Source: Cryobacterium sp.
Lineage (GTDB): Bacteria > Actinomycetota > Actinomycetes > Actinomycetales > Microbacteriaceae
DNA: 35,983 nt
Assembly (NCBI RefSeq): GCF_025463825.1
Contig: NZ_JAODBG010000035.1
Location: forward strand, 1 to 35,983
Reading direction: 5' to 3'
The notes beneath the pieces were generated by a model. That model was not told the origin of the DNA and searched no databases. It was given only the letters and a program-made list of their open reading frames with translations. The translations under genes were made by a program, and so were the position numbers. Positions 22,071 through 30,604 of the stretch are shown in pieces (position 1 is the stretch's first letter; every line of letters begins with the position of its first letter).

Positions 22071-25000
22071 GTGCCAGGCACTAAGAAGCTGGTCATTGTC
22101 GAGTCGCCGACGAAGATGAAGTCGATCGCCGCCTATTTGGGCGATGGTTACGAGGTTTTGTCGTCGGTCGGTCACATTCGAGACCTGATCGAGCCCAAGA
22201 ATCTGCCGCCGGAGCTGAAGAAGGGCCCGCTGGGCAAGTTCTCGGTCGACGTCGACAACGGTTTTGAACCGTACTACGTCGTCTCCGACGCCAAGAAGAA
22301 AACCGTCAGCGACCTCAAGCGTGCTCTGAAGAACGCCGACGAACTCCTCCTCGCAACTGATGAGGACCGCGAAGGCGAGGCCATTGCCTGGCACCTGCTG
22401 CAGGTCCTCCAGCCCAAGGTTCCGGTCAAGCGGATGGTCTTCCACGAGATCACCAAGGACGCGATCATCGCGGCCACCAACAACACCCGCGACCTCGACA
22501 CCGCCCTGGTGGATGCGCAGGAGACCCGCCGCATCCTCGACCGCATCTACGGCTACGAGATCTCGCCCGTGCTCTGGCGCAAGGTCGGTCCCGGCCTCTC
22601 CGCCGGCCGTGTGCAGTCCGCCGCCACCCGCCTCGTCGTCGACCGGGAACGCGAACGCCTCGCGTTCGTCTCCGCCGGCTACTGGGACCTCTTGGCCCAG
22701 CTCGCGCCGGGCGCATCGACCGACAACGGTTTCCAGGCCAAGCTCGTGCGCCTCGGCGGTGAACGCATCGCCACCGGCAGCGATTTCGACGACTCCGGCA
22801 AGCTCAAGCCCAAGGTCGTCGCCGCGACGCTGGACGAGGCATCCGCCCTCGCCCTCGCCGACGCGCTCAAGGTGCCCGGCGTGCCGATCACGGTCACCAA
22901 AGTCGCCTCCAAGCCGTACCGCCGCAGCCCCGCCGCGCCGTTCACCACCTCGACGCTGCAGCAGGAGGCGGCCCGCAAGCTGCGCTTCACCGCCCGGCAG
23001 ACCATGAGCGTGGCGCAGTCGCTGTACGAAAACGGCTACATCACCTATATGCGTACCGACTCGCCGTCGCTGTCGCAGCAGGCGATCAGCGCCGCCCGCA
23101 AGCAGGCCGCGTCGCTGTACGGCGCGGAGACCGTGCCCGACAAGCCGCGTCTGTACAAGGGCAAGAGCAAGAACGCACAGGAGGCCCACGAGGCCATCCG
23201 CCCGTCCGGTGACACGTTCCGCACCCCGTCGTCGCTGGCCAGCACGCTCCGCGGCAACGACTTCAAGCTGTACGACCTGATCTGGAAGCGCACCGTCGCC
23301 AGCCAGATGGCGGACGCCACCGGCTCGACCGCATCCGTCACCATCGCCGCGGGCCCCACCGGCCAGGCCGCGCACCCCGCGGCGTCCGAGGCGCTCGCCG
23401 AGTTCGCCGCCAGCGGCACCGTCATCACCTTCCGCGGCTTCATGCTCGCCTACGAGGAGTCGAAGGACGAGGAGCGCAACGCGCCCACCGACGCCACCGA
23501 GTCGAAGCTGCCGCCGCTGGAGGAGGGCCAGAAGCTGGCTCTCGTCGAGGTGGAGGCCAAGGGACACGAGACCACGCCCGCCGCCCGGTACACCGAGGCC
23601 AGCCTGGTGAAGAAGCTCGAAGAGCTCGGCATCGGCCGGCCGTCCACGTACGCGTCGATCATCTCCACCATCACCGACCGCGGCTATGTCACCCCGCGCG
23701 GCCAGGCCCTCGTGCCCAACTGGATCGCCTTCTCGGTGGTGCGGCTGCTCGAGGAGTTCTTCTCCGACCTGGTGGAGTACGACTTCACCGCGGAGATGGA
23801 AGACGACCTCGACCGCATCGCCGGCGGCACCGCCGACCGGGTGGACTGGCTGACCAGCTTCTACTTCGGCTCGGACAAGCACCGCGGCCTCCGCCAGGTG
23901 GTCGACAACCTCGGTGAGATCGACGCGAAGTCGATCAACTCGATCCACATCGTCGACGACATCACCCTGCGCATCGGCAAGTACGGCCCCTACCTCGAGG
24001 TCGCCGACCCCGAAGCCGGCCCGGATGTCACCCCCCGCCGGGTCAACATCCCGCCGGACCTGGCACCCGACGAGCTCACCCCGGCCAAGGCCCGGGAACT
24101 CGTCGACGCCCCCGTCGTGACCGACCGGGTCATCGGTGTGAACCCGGACAACGGCAAGGAGATCGTCGCCAAGGACGGCCGGTTCGGCCCGTACGTGACC
24201 GAACTGGAGCCGCCCGCGGACACCGACGGCCCCGGCGAGACCGTGGACCCGCTCACCGGTGAGGTCACCACGCTGGCCGACACCGCCGCAGCGGCTCCGG
24301 CCGCGGTTGCCGGTGCCAAGCCCAAGCGCAAGGCCCCGGCCAAGAAGGCAGCCGCCGCGGTGAAGCCGCGCACGGCGTCGCTGTTCAAATCGATGGACAT
24401 CGCCACGGTCGACCTCGACACCGCTCTGGCGCTGCTGAACCTGCCGCGCGTGGTGGGCATCGACCCCGAGACGCAGACCGAGATTCTCGCCCAGAACGGC
24501 AAGTTCGGCCCGTACCTGAAGAAGGGCGTCGACACCCGCTCGCTCACCAGCGAAGACCAGATCTTCGAGATCGACCTGGCCGGCGCCATCGACCTGTACG
24601 CGCAGCCGAAGTACGGCGCCCGCCGTGCTTCCAGCGCGCTGAAGGACTTCGACGAGCCCGACCCGGAGAGCGGCAAGGCCATCAAGATCAAGGACGGCCG
24701 GTTCGGCGCCTACGTGACGGATGGCATCACCAACGCCACGATCCCCAAGGCCGAGAGTGTCGAGGAGGTCGACTACGAGCGCGCCGTGCAGCTGCTCGCC
24801 GACAAGCGGGCCAAGGGCCCGGTCGTCAAGCGTGGCGCCGCCAAGAAGGCCCCGGCCAAGAAGGCTCCCGCCAAGAAACCGGCCGCGAAGAAGGCCCCGG
24901 CTAAGAAGGCCGGCGCCACCACGAAGACCGCTGCGAAGCGGGCTCCGGCCAAGAAGACCGGCACCTCCACGGCCACCCCGGGTGTGCGCGCCGAGCGCAC

Positions 25001-25085
25001 GCCGGAGCAGAAGGCCGCCACCGCCGCGAAGGCAGCGGCGACGCGTGCCGCGACCGCAGCAGCGAAGGCAGCCGCGCAGTCGTGA
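22071..25085 (+). CDS. topA: DNA topoisomerase I (type IA)
   Basis: A 1,004-residue topoisomerase that relaxes negative supercoils by cutting one strand. The Toprim domain begins at once, with Glu11 in VIVESPTK and the metal-binding DEDREGEA (about 98-105). The active-site tyrosine is Tyr326 in ENGYITYMRTDS. Instead of zinc fingers it has the actinobacterial C-terminal repeats, recognisable as KYGPYLEV, DGRFGPYV, NGKFGPYL and DGRFGAYV, then a Lys/Ala/Pro tail (about 920-1004) that binds DNA non-specifically. GTG at 22071 is chosen because GAGGAG lies five bases upstream and MPGTKKLVIVES is the family start. Its stop overlaps the thymidylate kinase start, so the two are coupled. Confidence 0.97.
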   Translation: MPGTKKLVIVESPTKMKSIAAYLGDGYEVLSSVGHIRDLIEPKNLPPELKKGPLGKFSVDVDNGFEPYYVVSDAKKKTVSDLKRALKNADELLLATDEDREGEAIAWHLLQVLQPKVPVKRMVFHEITKDAIIAATNNTRDLDTALVDAQETRRILDRIYGYEISPVLWRKVGPGLSAGRVQSAATRLVVDRERERLAFVSAGYWDLLAQLAPGASTDNGFQAKLVRLGGERIATGSDFDDSGKLKPKVVAATLDEASALALADALKVPGVPITVTKVASKPYRRSPAAPFTTSTLQQEAARKLRFTARQTMSVAQSLYENGYITYMRTDSPSLSQQAISAARKQAASLYGAETVPDKPRLYKGKSKNAQEAHEAIRPSGDTFRTPSSLASTLRGNDFKLYDLIWKRTVASQMADATGSTASVTIAAGPTGQAAHPAASEALAEFAASGTVITFRGFMLAYEESKDEERNAPTDATESKLPPLEEGQKLALVEVEAKGHETTPAARYTEASLVKKLEELGIGRPSTYASIISTITDRGYVTPRGQALVPNWIAFSVVRLLEEFFSDLVEYDFTAEMEDDLDRIAGGTADRVDWLTSFYFGSDKHRGLRQVVDNLGEIDAKSINSIHIVDDITLRIGKYGPYLEVADPEAGPDVTPRRVNIPPDLAPDELTPAKARELVDAPVVTDRVIGVNPDNGKEIVAKDGRFGPYVTELEPPADTDGPGETVDPLTGEVTTLADTAAAAPAAVAGAKPKRKAPAKKAAAAVKPRTASLFKSMDIATVDLDTALALLNLPRVVGIDPETQTEILAQNGKFGPYLKKGVDTRSLTSEDQIFEIDLAGAIDLYAQPKYGARRASSALKDFDEPDPESGKAIKIKDGRFGAYVTDGITNATIPKAESVEEVDYERAVQLLADKRAKGPVVKRGAAKKAPAKKAPAKKPAAKKAPAKKAGATTKTAAKRAPAKKTGTSTATPGVRAERTPEQKAATAAKAAATRAATAAAKAAAQS

Positions 25086-25714
25086 CGGATGCCGTGGCGC
25101 CCGGCCTGTTCATCACCCTGGAGGGTGGCGACGGGTCGGGCAAGAGCACCCAGGCGGAGTTGCTGGGGGAGTGGCTGCAGGAGCAGGGGCGCACCGTCGT
25201 GCGCACCCGGGAGCCCGGCGGCACCGAGGTGGGCGTCGAGATCCGTCAGATCGTGCTGCACCACCGCGGCGAGGTTTCCCCGCGTGCCGAGGCGCTGTTG
25301 TACGCCGCCGACCGCGCCCAGCACATCGCCACCAAGGTGCGCCCGGCGCTGGCCCGCGGCGAGATCGTCATCCAGGACCGCTACCTCGACTCCTCCGTCG
25401 CCTACCAGGGCGCCGGCCGGGTGCTCGGCGGACCCGAGGTGCGCGACCTCTCCCTCTGGGCGGCCGAAGGGCTGCTGCCGCACCTGACCCTGTTGCTCGA
25501 CCTCGACGAGACCGCCGCCCGCGGTCGTCTCGACGCCGCGAACAAGGTCTTCGACCGGCTCGAAGCCGAGAAGGGGGAGTTCCACGCCCGCGTCCGCGCC
25601 GCCTTCCTCGACCTCGCCGCCGCCGAGCCGGCCCGCTTCCTGGTCCTGGATGCGTCCCTCCCGGTAGCCGACCTGGCCGCCCAGATCCGAGCTCGGGTCT
25701 CCGCCCTGCTCTAA
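25082..25714 (+). CDS. tmk: Thymidylate kinase
   Basis: A 210-residue dTMP kinase making dTDP for DNA synthesis. The P-loop is EGGDGSGKST (residues 14-23), the TREPGGTEVG substrate loop follows, and QDRYLDSSVAYQG (about 98-110) is the DRY segment. The length is normal. It starts with GTG overlapping the topA stop (GTGA), so it depends on translation from topA. The array of alternating inverted repeats begins 35 bases after its stop and may separate its transcript from holB. Confidence 0.96.
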   Translation: MTDAVAPGLFITLEGGDGSGKSTQAELLGEWLQEQGRTVVRTREPGGTEVGVEIRQIVLHHRGEVSPRAEALLYAADRAQHIATKVRPALARGEIVIQDRYLDSSVAYQGAGRVLGGPEVRDLSLWAAEGLLPHLTLLLDLDETAARGRLDAANKVFDRLEAEKGEFHARVRAAFLDLAAAEPARFLVLDASLPVADLAAQIRARVSALL

Positions 25715-25749
25715 GCTCCGACCCCCGCCCGCTCCGCCCGCTGCGCATC

Positions 25750-26083
25750 CGCGAGATGCCACTTGGGGCCCCTTCAGCGCTCCGCAATGGGCCCGAACTG
25801 GCATCTCGCCGGGACACGCTCCGCGTGCTGCCAGTTCGGGCCGAGTGATGCGCATCCAATGGGCCGCAACTGTTATCTCACCGGGCACCCTCCCGCGAGA
25901 TGCGGCAATGGCCTCTTCCCATGCGCACAACGCTCGCTGAGCGGCATCTCGTGGGGTTCTGCATCCGCGAGTTGCGCCAAGTACCCCCTTCCCGCGCTCC
26001 CATCTCGTCAGGACCCCCCCGCCGCGAGATGCCGGTTCGGGCCCGTTCCTGAGCATCGAGTGGGCCTCAACTGGCAACTCGGC
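25750..26083. repeat. Array of about ten alternating inverted repeat units between tmk and holB
   Basis: The unit is CGCGAGATGCCAGTTCGGGC (forward), followed by CC. Forward copies, complete or degenerate, start near 25750, 25829 (partial), 25894, 25966 and 26023. Reverse-complement copies lie near 25789, 25861, 25937, 26001 (partial) and 26062. Orientation alternates strictly, at about 22-43-base steps, so neighbouring units can pair into a row of hairpins. The best units are at 25789-25810 (reverse) and 26023-26044 (forward). No gene is seen in this interval of 433 bases. The arrangement resembles the REP/BIME elements of other bacteria. Confidence 0.85.
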
Positions 26084-26135
26084 GGATGGCAGATGGTGGG
26101 TGCCGCATCCGCACCCGGCTGTCACCGGCGGCAGG

Positions 26136-26141
26136 TACCCT
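26136..26141 (+). promoter_or_regulatory. -10 box (TACCCT) of a leaderless holB promoter
   Basis: TACCCT fits TANNNT and ends exactly six bases before the ATG at 26148, with no Shine-Dalgarno sequence. This would let holB be transcribed independently of topA-tmk despite the repeat array between them. Confidence 0.5.
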
Positions 26142-26147
26142 TGTCCA

Positions 26148-27449
26148 ATGGCAGTGTGGGACGACCTGACGGGTCAAGCAGACGCGATCGCCATCTTCCG
26201 CGCCGCCGCTGAGCGGCCCGGAGCGGTCGCCACTCTGGAGCGCCCCGGCAGCGGCAGCGCAGAGAGCGCCCCGACCGAAGTGGCCGCCGCCGGCGCAGCC
26301 ACGCCCGCCGCAAGCACCTCCACGCCCGCCGACACCACCTCCGCAAGCACCTCCACGCCCGCCGACACCACCTCCGCACTCACCTCCACGTCGATGACGC
26401 ACGCCTGGCTGATCACCGGCCCGCCCGGCTCCGGCCGCTCCAACCTCGCGTTCGCGTTCGCGACCGCGCTGCTCAGCGACGGGACGCCCCAGGGCGACAC
26501 GTCCACCGGCCGCCTCGTCAACGCCCGCACCCACCCCGACCTCACCGTGCTCACCACCGAGGGCGTCATCATCAAGATGGATTCCGTCAAGGAAGCCGTG
26601 GCCCGGTCCCAGTATTCGCCGTCGGTAGGCCGCTACCGGGTCGTCGTCGTCGAAGACGCCGACCGGATGGTCGAGCGCACCTCCAACGTGCTGCTCAAGG
26701 CCCTCGAAGAACCGCCGGAGCGCACCGTGTGGATCCTCTGCGCCCCGAGCGAGGCCGACCTGCTGCCCACCATCCGCTCGCGGGTGCGCACCGTGCGCCT
26801 GCGGGTGCCGAGCATCGAGGACGTCGCGGCCCTGCTCATCCGCCGCACCGGCGTCGACCCGGCCGTCGCGGAACGCGCCGCCCGCGAAGCGCAGAGCCAC
26901 ATCGGCATGGCGCTGCGCCTCGCCACCAACGGCGAAGCCCGCTCCCGCCGCGAGGAGACCCTGCGCGCGGCGCTGGGCCTGACCGGCATCTCCAGCGCGG
27001 TGAACGCCGCCGCCCGGTTGCTCGCCGTCGCCGGCGACGACGCCAAGGCGATCACGATCGAACGCGACGCCACCGAGCGCGAAGGGGTGCTGCGCTCGCT
27101 GGGCGTGGAGCCCGGCCAGTCGGTGCCGCCCGCGCTTCGCGGCCAGATCAAGAACCTCGAAGACGACCAGAAACGCCGCGCCACCCGGAGCCTCCGCGAC
27201 GGCATCGACCGGATCCTGGTCGACCTCACCTCGTTGTACCGCGACGTGATGATGGTGCAGCTGGGCCGGGAGACCACCATCATCAACCGGGAGTTGCTGC
27301 CCGAGCTGCACAAGGCCGCGGCCGCGTGCGACCCCGCGGTGACCGTGGCGACGATGGATGCGATCGCCCTGGCCAGGCAGCGAATCGAAGCGAACGTAGC
27401 ACCGGCGCTGGCGTTGGAAGCCATGCTGGTCTCGATGATCCGTCGATGA
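26148..27449 (+). CDS. holB: DNA polymerase III subunit delta'
   Basis: A 433-residue clamp-loader subunit that helps place the sliding clamp on DNA. The start MAVWDDLTGQ is the family N-terminus. The P-loop region reads GPPGSGRS (91-98) with arginine in place of the catalytic lysine, as expected for delta', which does not hydrolyse ATP. Further features are VVVVEDADRM, LLKALEEPPERTVWILC and the SRVRT arginine region. Between the first helix and the P-loop lies a Ser/Thr/Ala/Pro-rich stretch (about 35-82) that contains a perfect 11-residue duplication. The canonical zinc-binding cysteines of E. coli delta' are not apparent. It is followed after 46 bases by the hydrolase gene. Confidence 0.93.
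   Translation: MAVWDDLTGQADAIAIFRAAAERPGAVATLERPGSGSAESAPTEVAAAGAATPAASTSTPADTTSASTSTPADTTSALTSTSMTHAWLITGPPGSGRSNLAFAFATALLSDGTPQGDTSTGRLVNARTHPDLTVLTTEGVIIKMDSVKEAVARSQYSPSVGRYRVVVVEDADRMVERTSNVLLKALEEPPERTVWILCAPSEADLLPTIRSRVRTVRLRVPSIEDVAALLIRRTGVDPAVAERAAREAQSHIGMALRLATNGEARSRREETLRAALGLTGISSAVNAAARLLAVAGDDAKAITIERDATEREGVLRSLGVEPGQSVPPALRGQIKNLEDDQKRRATRSLRDGIDRILVDLTSLYRDVMMVQLGRETTIINRELLPELHKAAAACDPAVTVATMDAIALARQRIEANVAPALALEAMLVSMIRR
26310..26390. repeat. 33-base tandem repeat inside holB
   Basis: Two identical 33-base copies (26310-26342 and 26343-26375) and a partial third encode A-STSTPADTTS twice in the low-complexity stretch before the P-loop. Identity at the DNA level indicates a recent in-frame duplication. 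Confidence 0.92.
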
Positions 27450-27495
27450 CAACATCGACAGTGCGGCAGAGCCTGCCGCGAAGAAAGGGAACTTA

Positions 27496-29028
27496 GTGAC
27501 CAAGCGCTCTCGCGTATTCACGACCATTGCGGCCGCGGTGGCAGTGACGCTCGGACTCAGCGGTTGCGTGCCGTGGTTCCTGCCCGAGGCGGCCCCGTCC
27601 ACCTCCACGCCCACCGGCGAGAACGTGGAGTCCGGGCTCGACCCGTTCTACAGCCAGGTGCTGGACTGGACCGACTGCGACGACGGCATGCAGTGCAGCA
27701 CCGCGACGGTGCCGCTGGACTGGGATGACCCGGCTGCCGGCGAGGCCGAACTCGCCCTGGTGCGCCAGGTCGCCACCGGGGATCGCATCGGCTCGCTCCT
27801 CGTGAACCCCGGCGGCCCCGGCGGGTCCGGCTACGACTTTGTCAAGGACTCCGTCGACTACGCCACGGATGCCGCCCTGCAGAAACGCTTCGACATCGTC
27901 GGGTTCGACCCCCGCGGCGTCGGCCGGTCCAGCCCGGTGTCCTGCTACGACCCTGCCGAGATGGACGACTACCTCTACGGGCTCACCACGGCCGACCGCG
28001 GAACCGACGCGTGGATCGCCGAGCAGGAGGCCAGTTCCGCCGGCTTCGCCGAGGCCTGCGCCGACAAGACCGGTGCCCTGCTGGGCGAGGTCGACACCGA
28101 GAGCGCCGCCCGCGACCTCGACCTGCTCCGCGCCGTGCTCGGCGACGCGCAGCTGAACTACCTGGGCTTCTCCTACGGCACCTTCCTCGGCGCCACCTAC
28201 GCGGAGCTGTACCCCGACAAGGTCGGCCGGCTCGTGCTCGACGGTGCGCTCGACCCCGCGACGAGCAACTTCGAGGTCACCGCCACCCAGGCGCAGGGTT
28301 TCGAGAGCGCCCTCCGCGCCTACCTCACCGATTGCCTGGCCGGCACGGACTGTCCCTTCGACGGCACCGTCGACGACGCCATGGCCACCATCCGGGCGTT
28401 GCTCGACTCCGTCGACGCGAACCCGATCACTGCCAGTGACGGCCGGCAGCTGGGCGCGAACGCGCTGCTGACCGCGATCATTTACCCGCTCTACCAGGCC
28501 ACCGCCTGGCAGTACCTCAGTGACATGTTCGACACCGTCCTGCAGGGCAGTGCGGATGGCGCCATGCAGTTCGCCGACGCCTACAACGGCCGCAACGCCA
28601 CCGGCACCTACGCCGACAACTCCACCGAGGCGTTCATGGCGATCAACTGCGTCGACTACGCCTATGACGACGACCCGGCCGCCATGCGCGCCCAGGCCGC
28701 CGAGATCGAAGCGCTCGCACCCACCATCGGCACCTACATGGCCTACGGGGACATCTCCTGCGCCAACTGGCCGTACGCCTTCACCGGGGAGCGTGAGGAG
28801 ATCCACGCCGCCGGCGCTGCACCCATCCTCGTCGTCGGAACGACCAACGATCCCGCCACCCCGTACGTGTGGGCTCAGAGCCTGGCGAAGCAGCTCGACA
28901 GCGGCCAGCTGGTCACCTACGAGGGCGAAGGCCACACCGCGTACAACAAGTCGAACTCCTGTGTGAACGATGCCGTCGACGACTACCTGATCGACGGCAC
29001 CGTGCCCACGGCCGATCCGATGTGCTGA
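27496..29028 (+). CDS. Secreted tripeptidyl aminopeptidase-like alpha/beta hydrolase (lipoprotein)
   Basis: A 510-residue hydrolase of the SlpD/SlpE and mycobacterial Rv2223c/Rv2224c type, which releases peptides from protein N-termini or cleaves esters at the cell surface. A signal peptide ends in the lipobox LSGC (Cys24). The catalytic triad is visible: Ser226 in GFSYGT, Asp at about 451 in TTNDPATP, and His at about 479 in EGEGHTAY. NPGGPGGSG (about 104-112) supplies the oxyanion hole. The C-terminal TAP-like domain is complete. GTG at 27496 has an AAAGGGA ribosome binding site. The next gene, a TetR regulator, starts three bases after the stop. Confidence 0.92.
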   Translation: MTKRSRVFTTIAAAVAVTLGLSGCVPWFLPEAAPSTSTPTGENVESGLDPFYSQVLDWTDCDDGMQCSTATVPLDWDDPAAGEAELALVRQVATGDRIGSLLVNPGGPGGSGYDFVKDSVDYATDAALQKRFDIVGFDPRGVGRSSPVSCYDPAEMDDYLYGLTTADRGTDAWIAEQEASSAGFAEACADKTGALLGEVDTESAARDLDLLRAVLGDAQLNYLGFSYGTFLGATYAELYPDKVGRLVLDGALDPATSNFEVTATQAQGFESALRAYLTDCLAGTDCPFDGTVDDAMATIRALLDSVDANPITASDGRQLGANALLTAIIYPLYQATAWQYLSDMFDTVLQGSADGAMQFADAYNGRNATGTYADNSTEAFMAINCVDYAYDDDPAAMRAQAAEIEALAPTIGTYMAYGDISCANWPYAFTGEREEIHAAGAAPILVVGTTNDPATPYVWAQSLAKQLDSGQLVTYEGEGHTAYNKSNSCVNDAVDDYLIDGTVPTADPMC

Positions 29029-29031
29029 CCC

Positions 29032-29670
29032 ATGGCCGCGCCATCTGACGAGCTGGGCCTGCGCGAGCGCAAGCGCCTGGCCACACGCCGGGAGATCCAG
29101 CGGGCCGTGCTGACGCTGTGCGCGCAGCGGGGGATCGACAAGGTCACGGTCGAGGAGATCAGCCGGTTCGCCGAGATCTCGCCGCGCACCTTCTTCAACT
29201 ACTTCGCCTCCAAGGACTCCGCCCTGGTCGGCGACGAACTGGAGCTGGCCTGCGAGAGCGACATCCAACGGTTCATCGCCGGCGGCCCGGACGGCGACGT
29301 GCTGGTCGACCTGGCCACCCTGATCGGGCTCAGCCTGCAGAACACCGACGGCGACCGGGAGATCCACGAGCTGCGCCGCGCCCTGATGAAGGACAACAGC
29401 CACCTGTTCACCATGCGGATGGCGACCCTGCGCGATTTCGAAGCGGGCCTGCAGGCCATCGTGGAGCGCCGGTTCGCGGCCGATGATCCCCGTCTCGCCG
29501 TGAACCCGCAGGTTCTCTCGCAGCGGGCGCTGCTGTTCACCCTGGTGGCCATGGCCGCCACCCGGCACGCCTGGCGGTGCTGGGCGGAGGCCGACGACTG
29601 CAGCCCCTTGTCGGCCTGGGTGGCCAAATCGTTCCGTGAGCTGTACACCGTGACCTCCCCGACCGACTAA
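29032..29670 (+). CDS. TetR-family transcriptional regulator
   Basis: A 212-residue repressor-type regulator. The helix-turn-helix is at about 18-63, reading TRREIQRAVLTL, VTVEEISRFAEISPRTFFNYF and then ASKDS. The C-terminal ligand domain is not recognisable by sequence. It starts three bases after the hydrolase stop, so the pair is co-transcribed and the regulator may control its own operon. No operator palindrome was identified with confidence upstream of the hydrolase. Confidence 0.9.
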   Translation: MAAPSDELGLRERKRLATRREIQRAVLTLCAQRGIDKVTVEEISRFAEISPRTFFNYFASKDSALVGDELELACESDIQRFIAGGPDGDVLVDLATLIGLSLQNTDGDREIHELRRALMKDNSHLFTMRMATLRDFEAGLQAIVERRFAADDPRLAVNPQVLSQRALLFTLVAMAATRHAWRCWAEADDCSPLSAWVAKSFRELYTVTSPTD

Positions 29671-29725
29671 GCTTGGATGCTGTGTCACCGAGCGACTTCC
29701 CGTCAGGGAGGACATCCGGTCTCAC

Positions 29726-29798
29726 GCCGCCTTAGCTCAGTTGGTAGAGCGATTCACTCGTAATGAATAGGTCATCAGTTCGATTCTGATAGGCGGCC
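29726..29798 (+). tRNA. tRNA-Thr (anticodon CGT)
   Basis: A full cloverleaf folds. The acceptor GCCGCCT pairs with AGGCGGC, the D stem GCTC with GAGC, the anticodon stem ATTCA with TGAAT around loop CTCGTAA, and the T stem ATCAG with CTGAT around TTCGATT. The anticodon is CGT, reading ACG threonine codons. No CCA is encoded. The discriminator base would be C, which is not typical for threonine tRNA (usually A or T). A hairpin with a T-run follows at 29813. Confidence 0.95.
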
Positions 29799-29812
29799 CT
29801 CTCATCTCACCC

Positions 29813-29844
29813 GGATCGGCGGCCCCCTCGGCCCCGGTCCTTTT
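29813..29844 (+). terminator. Intrinsic terminator after tRNA-Thr
   Basis: GGATCGG (29813-29819) pairs with CCGGTCC (29834-29840) including one G-T pair, followed directly by TTTTCTTGTT. It lies 15 bases beyond the tRNA. The next 215 bases to the YbaK gene hold only short dyads such as GTGCT-CGC-AGCAC and no gene. Confidence 0.7.
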
Positions 29845-30060
29845 CTTGTTGAACAGTGCGCGCTCCGACACGCCCGCGCGCCCGCGGTGTGGCCCGCGGC
29901 GCGTGGAAATGCTGGCGGCGGGTAATAGTGCTCGCAGCACGCGATATCTGGCGCATTAACCCACGCCGTGAGCATTTTCCCGTGCCACGAGACTTTTCAC
30001 CCGCCATGAGCATCCGCGGGGTCGCGAAATATGCGGACGACGCGCGTGGTTGACTCGGGT

Positions 30061-30546
30061 ATGGCTGACACAGGGCGCGAACGGGTTCAGACGGATGCGC
30101 GGGCGCGCGGACTGGAGATCGACATCGTCGAGCGGCCCGCGGCCGACAGTCTCGAGAGTGCCGCCCGGCTGTTGGGCCTTGAGCCCAGCGGCATCGTAAA
30201 GTCCCTCGTGGTGAAGCGGCACGACGGTGACTACATCTTCGTACTGGTGCCCGGCGACCGGCAGATCAGCTGGGCGAAGTTGCGCGCGCTGGTGGGCGTG
30301 AACAAGCTCTCGCTGCCGCACGAAGACCTCGCGCTCTCCGCGACGGGCTACTCCCGCGGCACCATCACGCCGCTGGGCAGCACGAGCGACTGGCCGGTGT
30401 ACGCCGACGAGCGGATGCGCGGCACCCGGGTCGCGATGGGCGCCGGCGAGCACGGCTACTCCGCGTTCGTCGACGCGGACGCCCTGATCGCGGCGTACCG
30501 CGCGACCGTCGCCGACATCACCGACGAGCTCAAGCCCCGCCGGTAG
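30061..30546 (+). CDS. YbaK/EbsC-family aminoacyl-tRNA deacylase
   Basis: A 161-residue protein of the YbaK/ProX editing family, which removes a wrong amino acid from tRNA in trans. The core lysine region IVKSLVVK (about 51-58), the central FVLVPGDRQISWAKL segment, and GTITPLGS (about 100-107) match the fold; the C-terminal region GAGEHGYSAFVDADALI lines the pocket. The specificity (Cys-tRNA-Pro, Ala-tRNA or other) cannot be told from this. Upstream is tRNA-Thr and its terminator; downstream a short palindrome separates it from the convergent, decaying ABC operon. Confidence 0.88.
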   Translation: MADTGRERVQTDARARGLEIDIVERPAADSLESAARLLGLEPSGIVKSLVVKRHDGDYIFVLVPGDRQISWAKLRALVGVNKLSLPHEDLALSATGYSRGTITPLGSTSDWPVYADERMRGTRVAMGAGEHGYSAFVDADALIAAYRATVADITDELKPRR

Positions 30547-30558
30547 CGCCTCGTCACT

Positions 30559-30581
30559 ACTGTGCCCGCACGGGCAACAGT
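30559..30581. repeat. Short palindrome of repeat family B, possible bidirectional terminator
   Basis: ACTGTGCCCG, two bases, then CGGGCAACAGT: complementary arms with one bulged base. The core is shared with the larger inverted repeat at 8948-9013. It sits between two convergent gene ends (30546 and 30605), a typical place for a bidirectional terminator. Confidence 0.65.
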
Positions 30582-30604
30582 TGGTCGGTCAGACGGTGAG
30601 CGGG

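Noticed and set aside
25750..26083. CRISPR array between tmk and holB
   Set aside because: Repeat units alternate in orientation, vary in sequence and have no constant-length unique spacers; no cas gene is present.
26067..27614. A 515-residue minus-strand gene opposite holB
   Set aside because: Antisense shadow of holB created by high GC; no recognisable motif.
27493..29715. A 740-residue gene on the minus strand opposite the hydrolase and TetR genes
   Set aside because: It is the antisense frame of two well-supported genes, has low-complexity composition and no domain.
29726..30060. Genomic island integrated at tRNA-Thr
   Set aside because: No integrase gene and no convincing repeat of the tRNA 3' end downstream; the neighbouring YbaK gene looks native.
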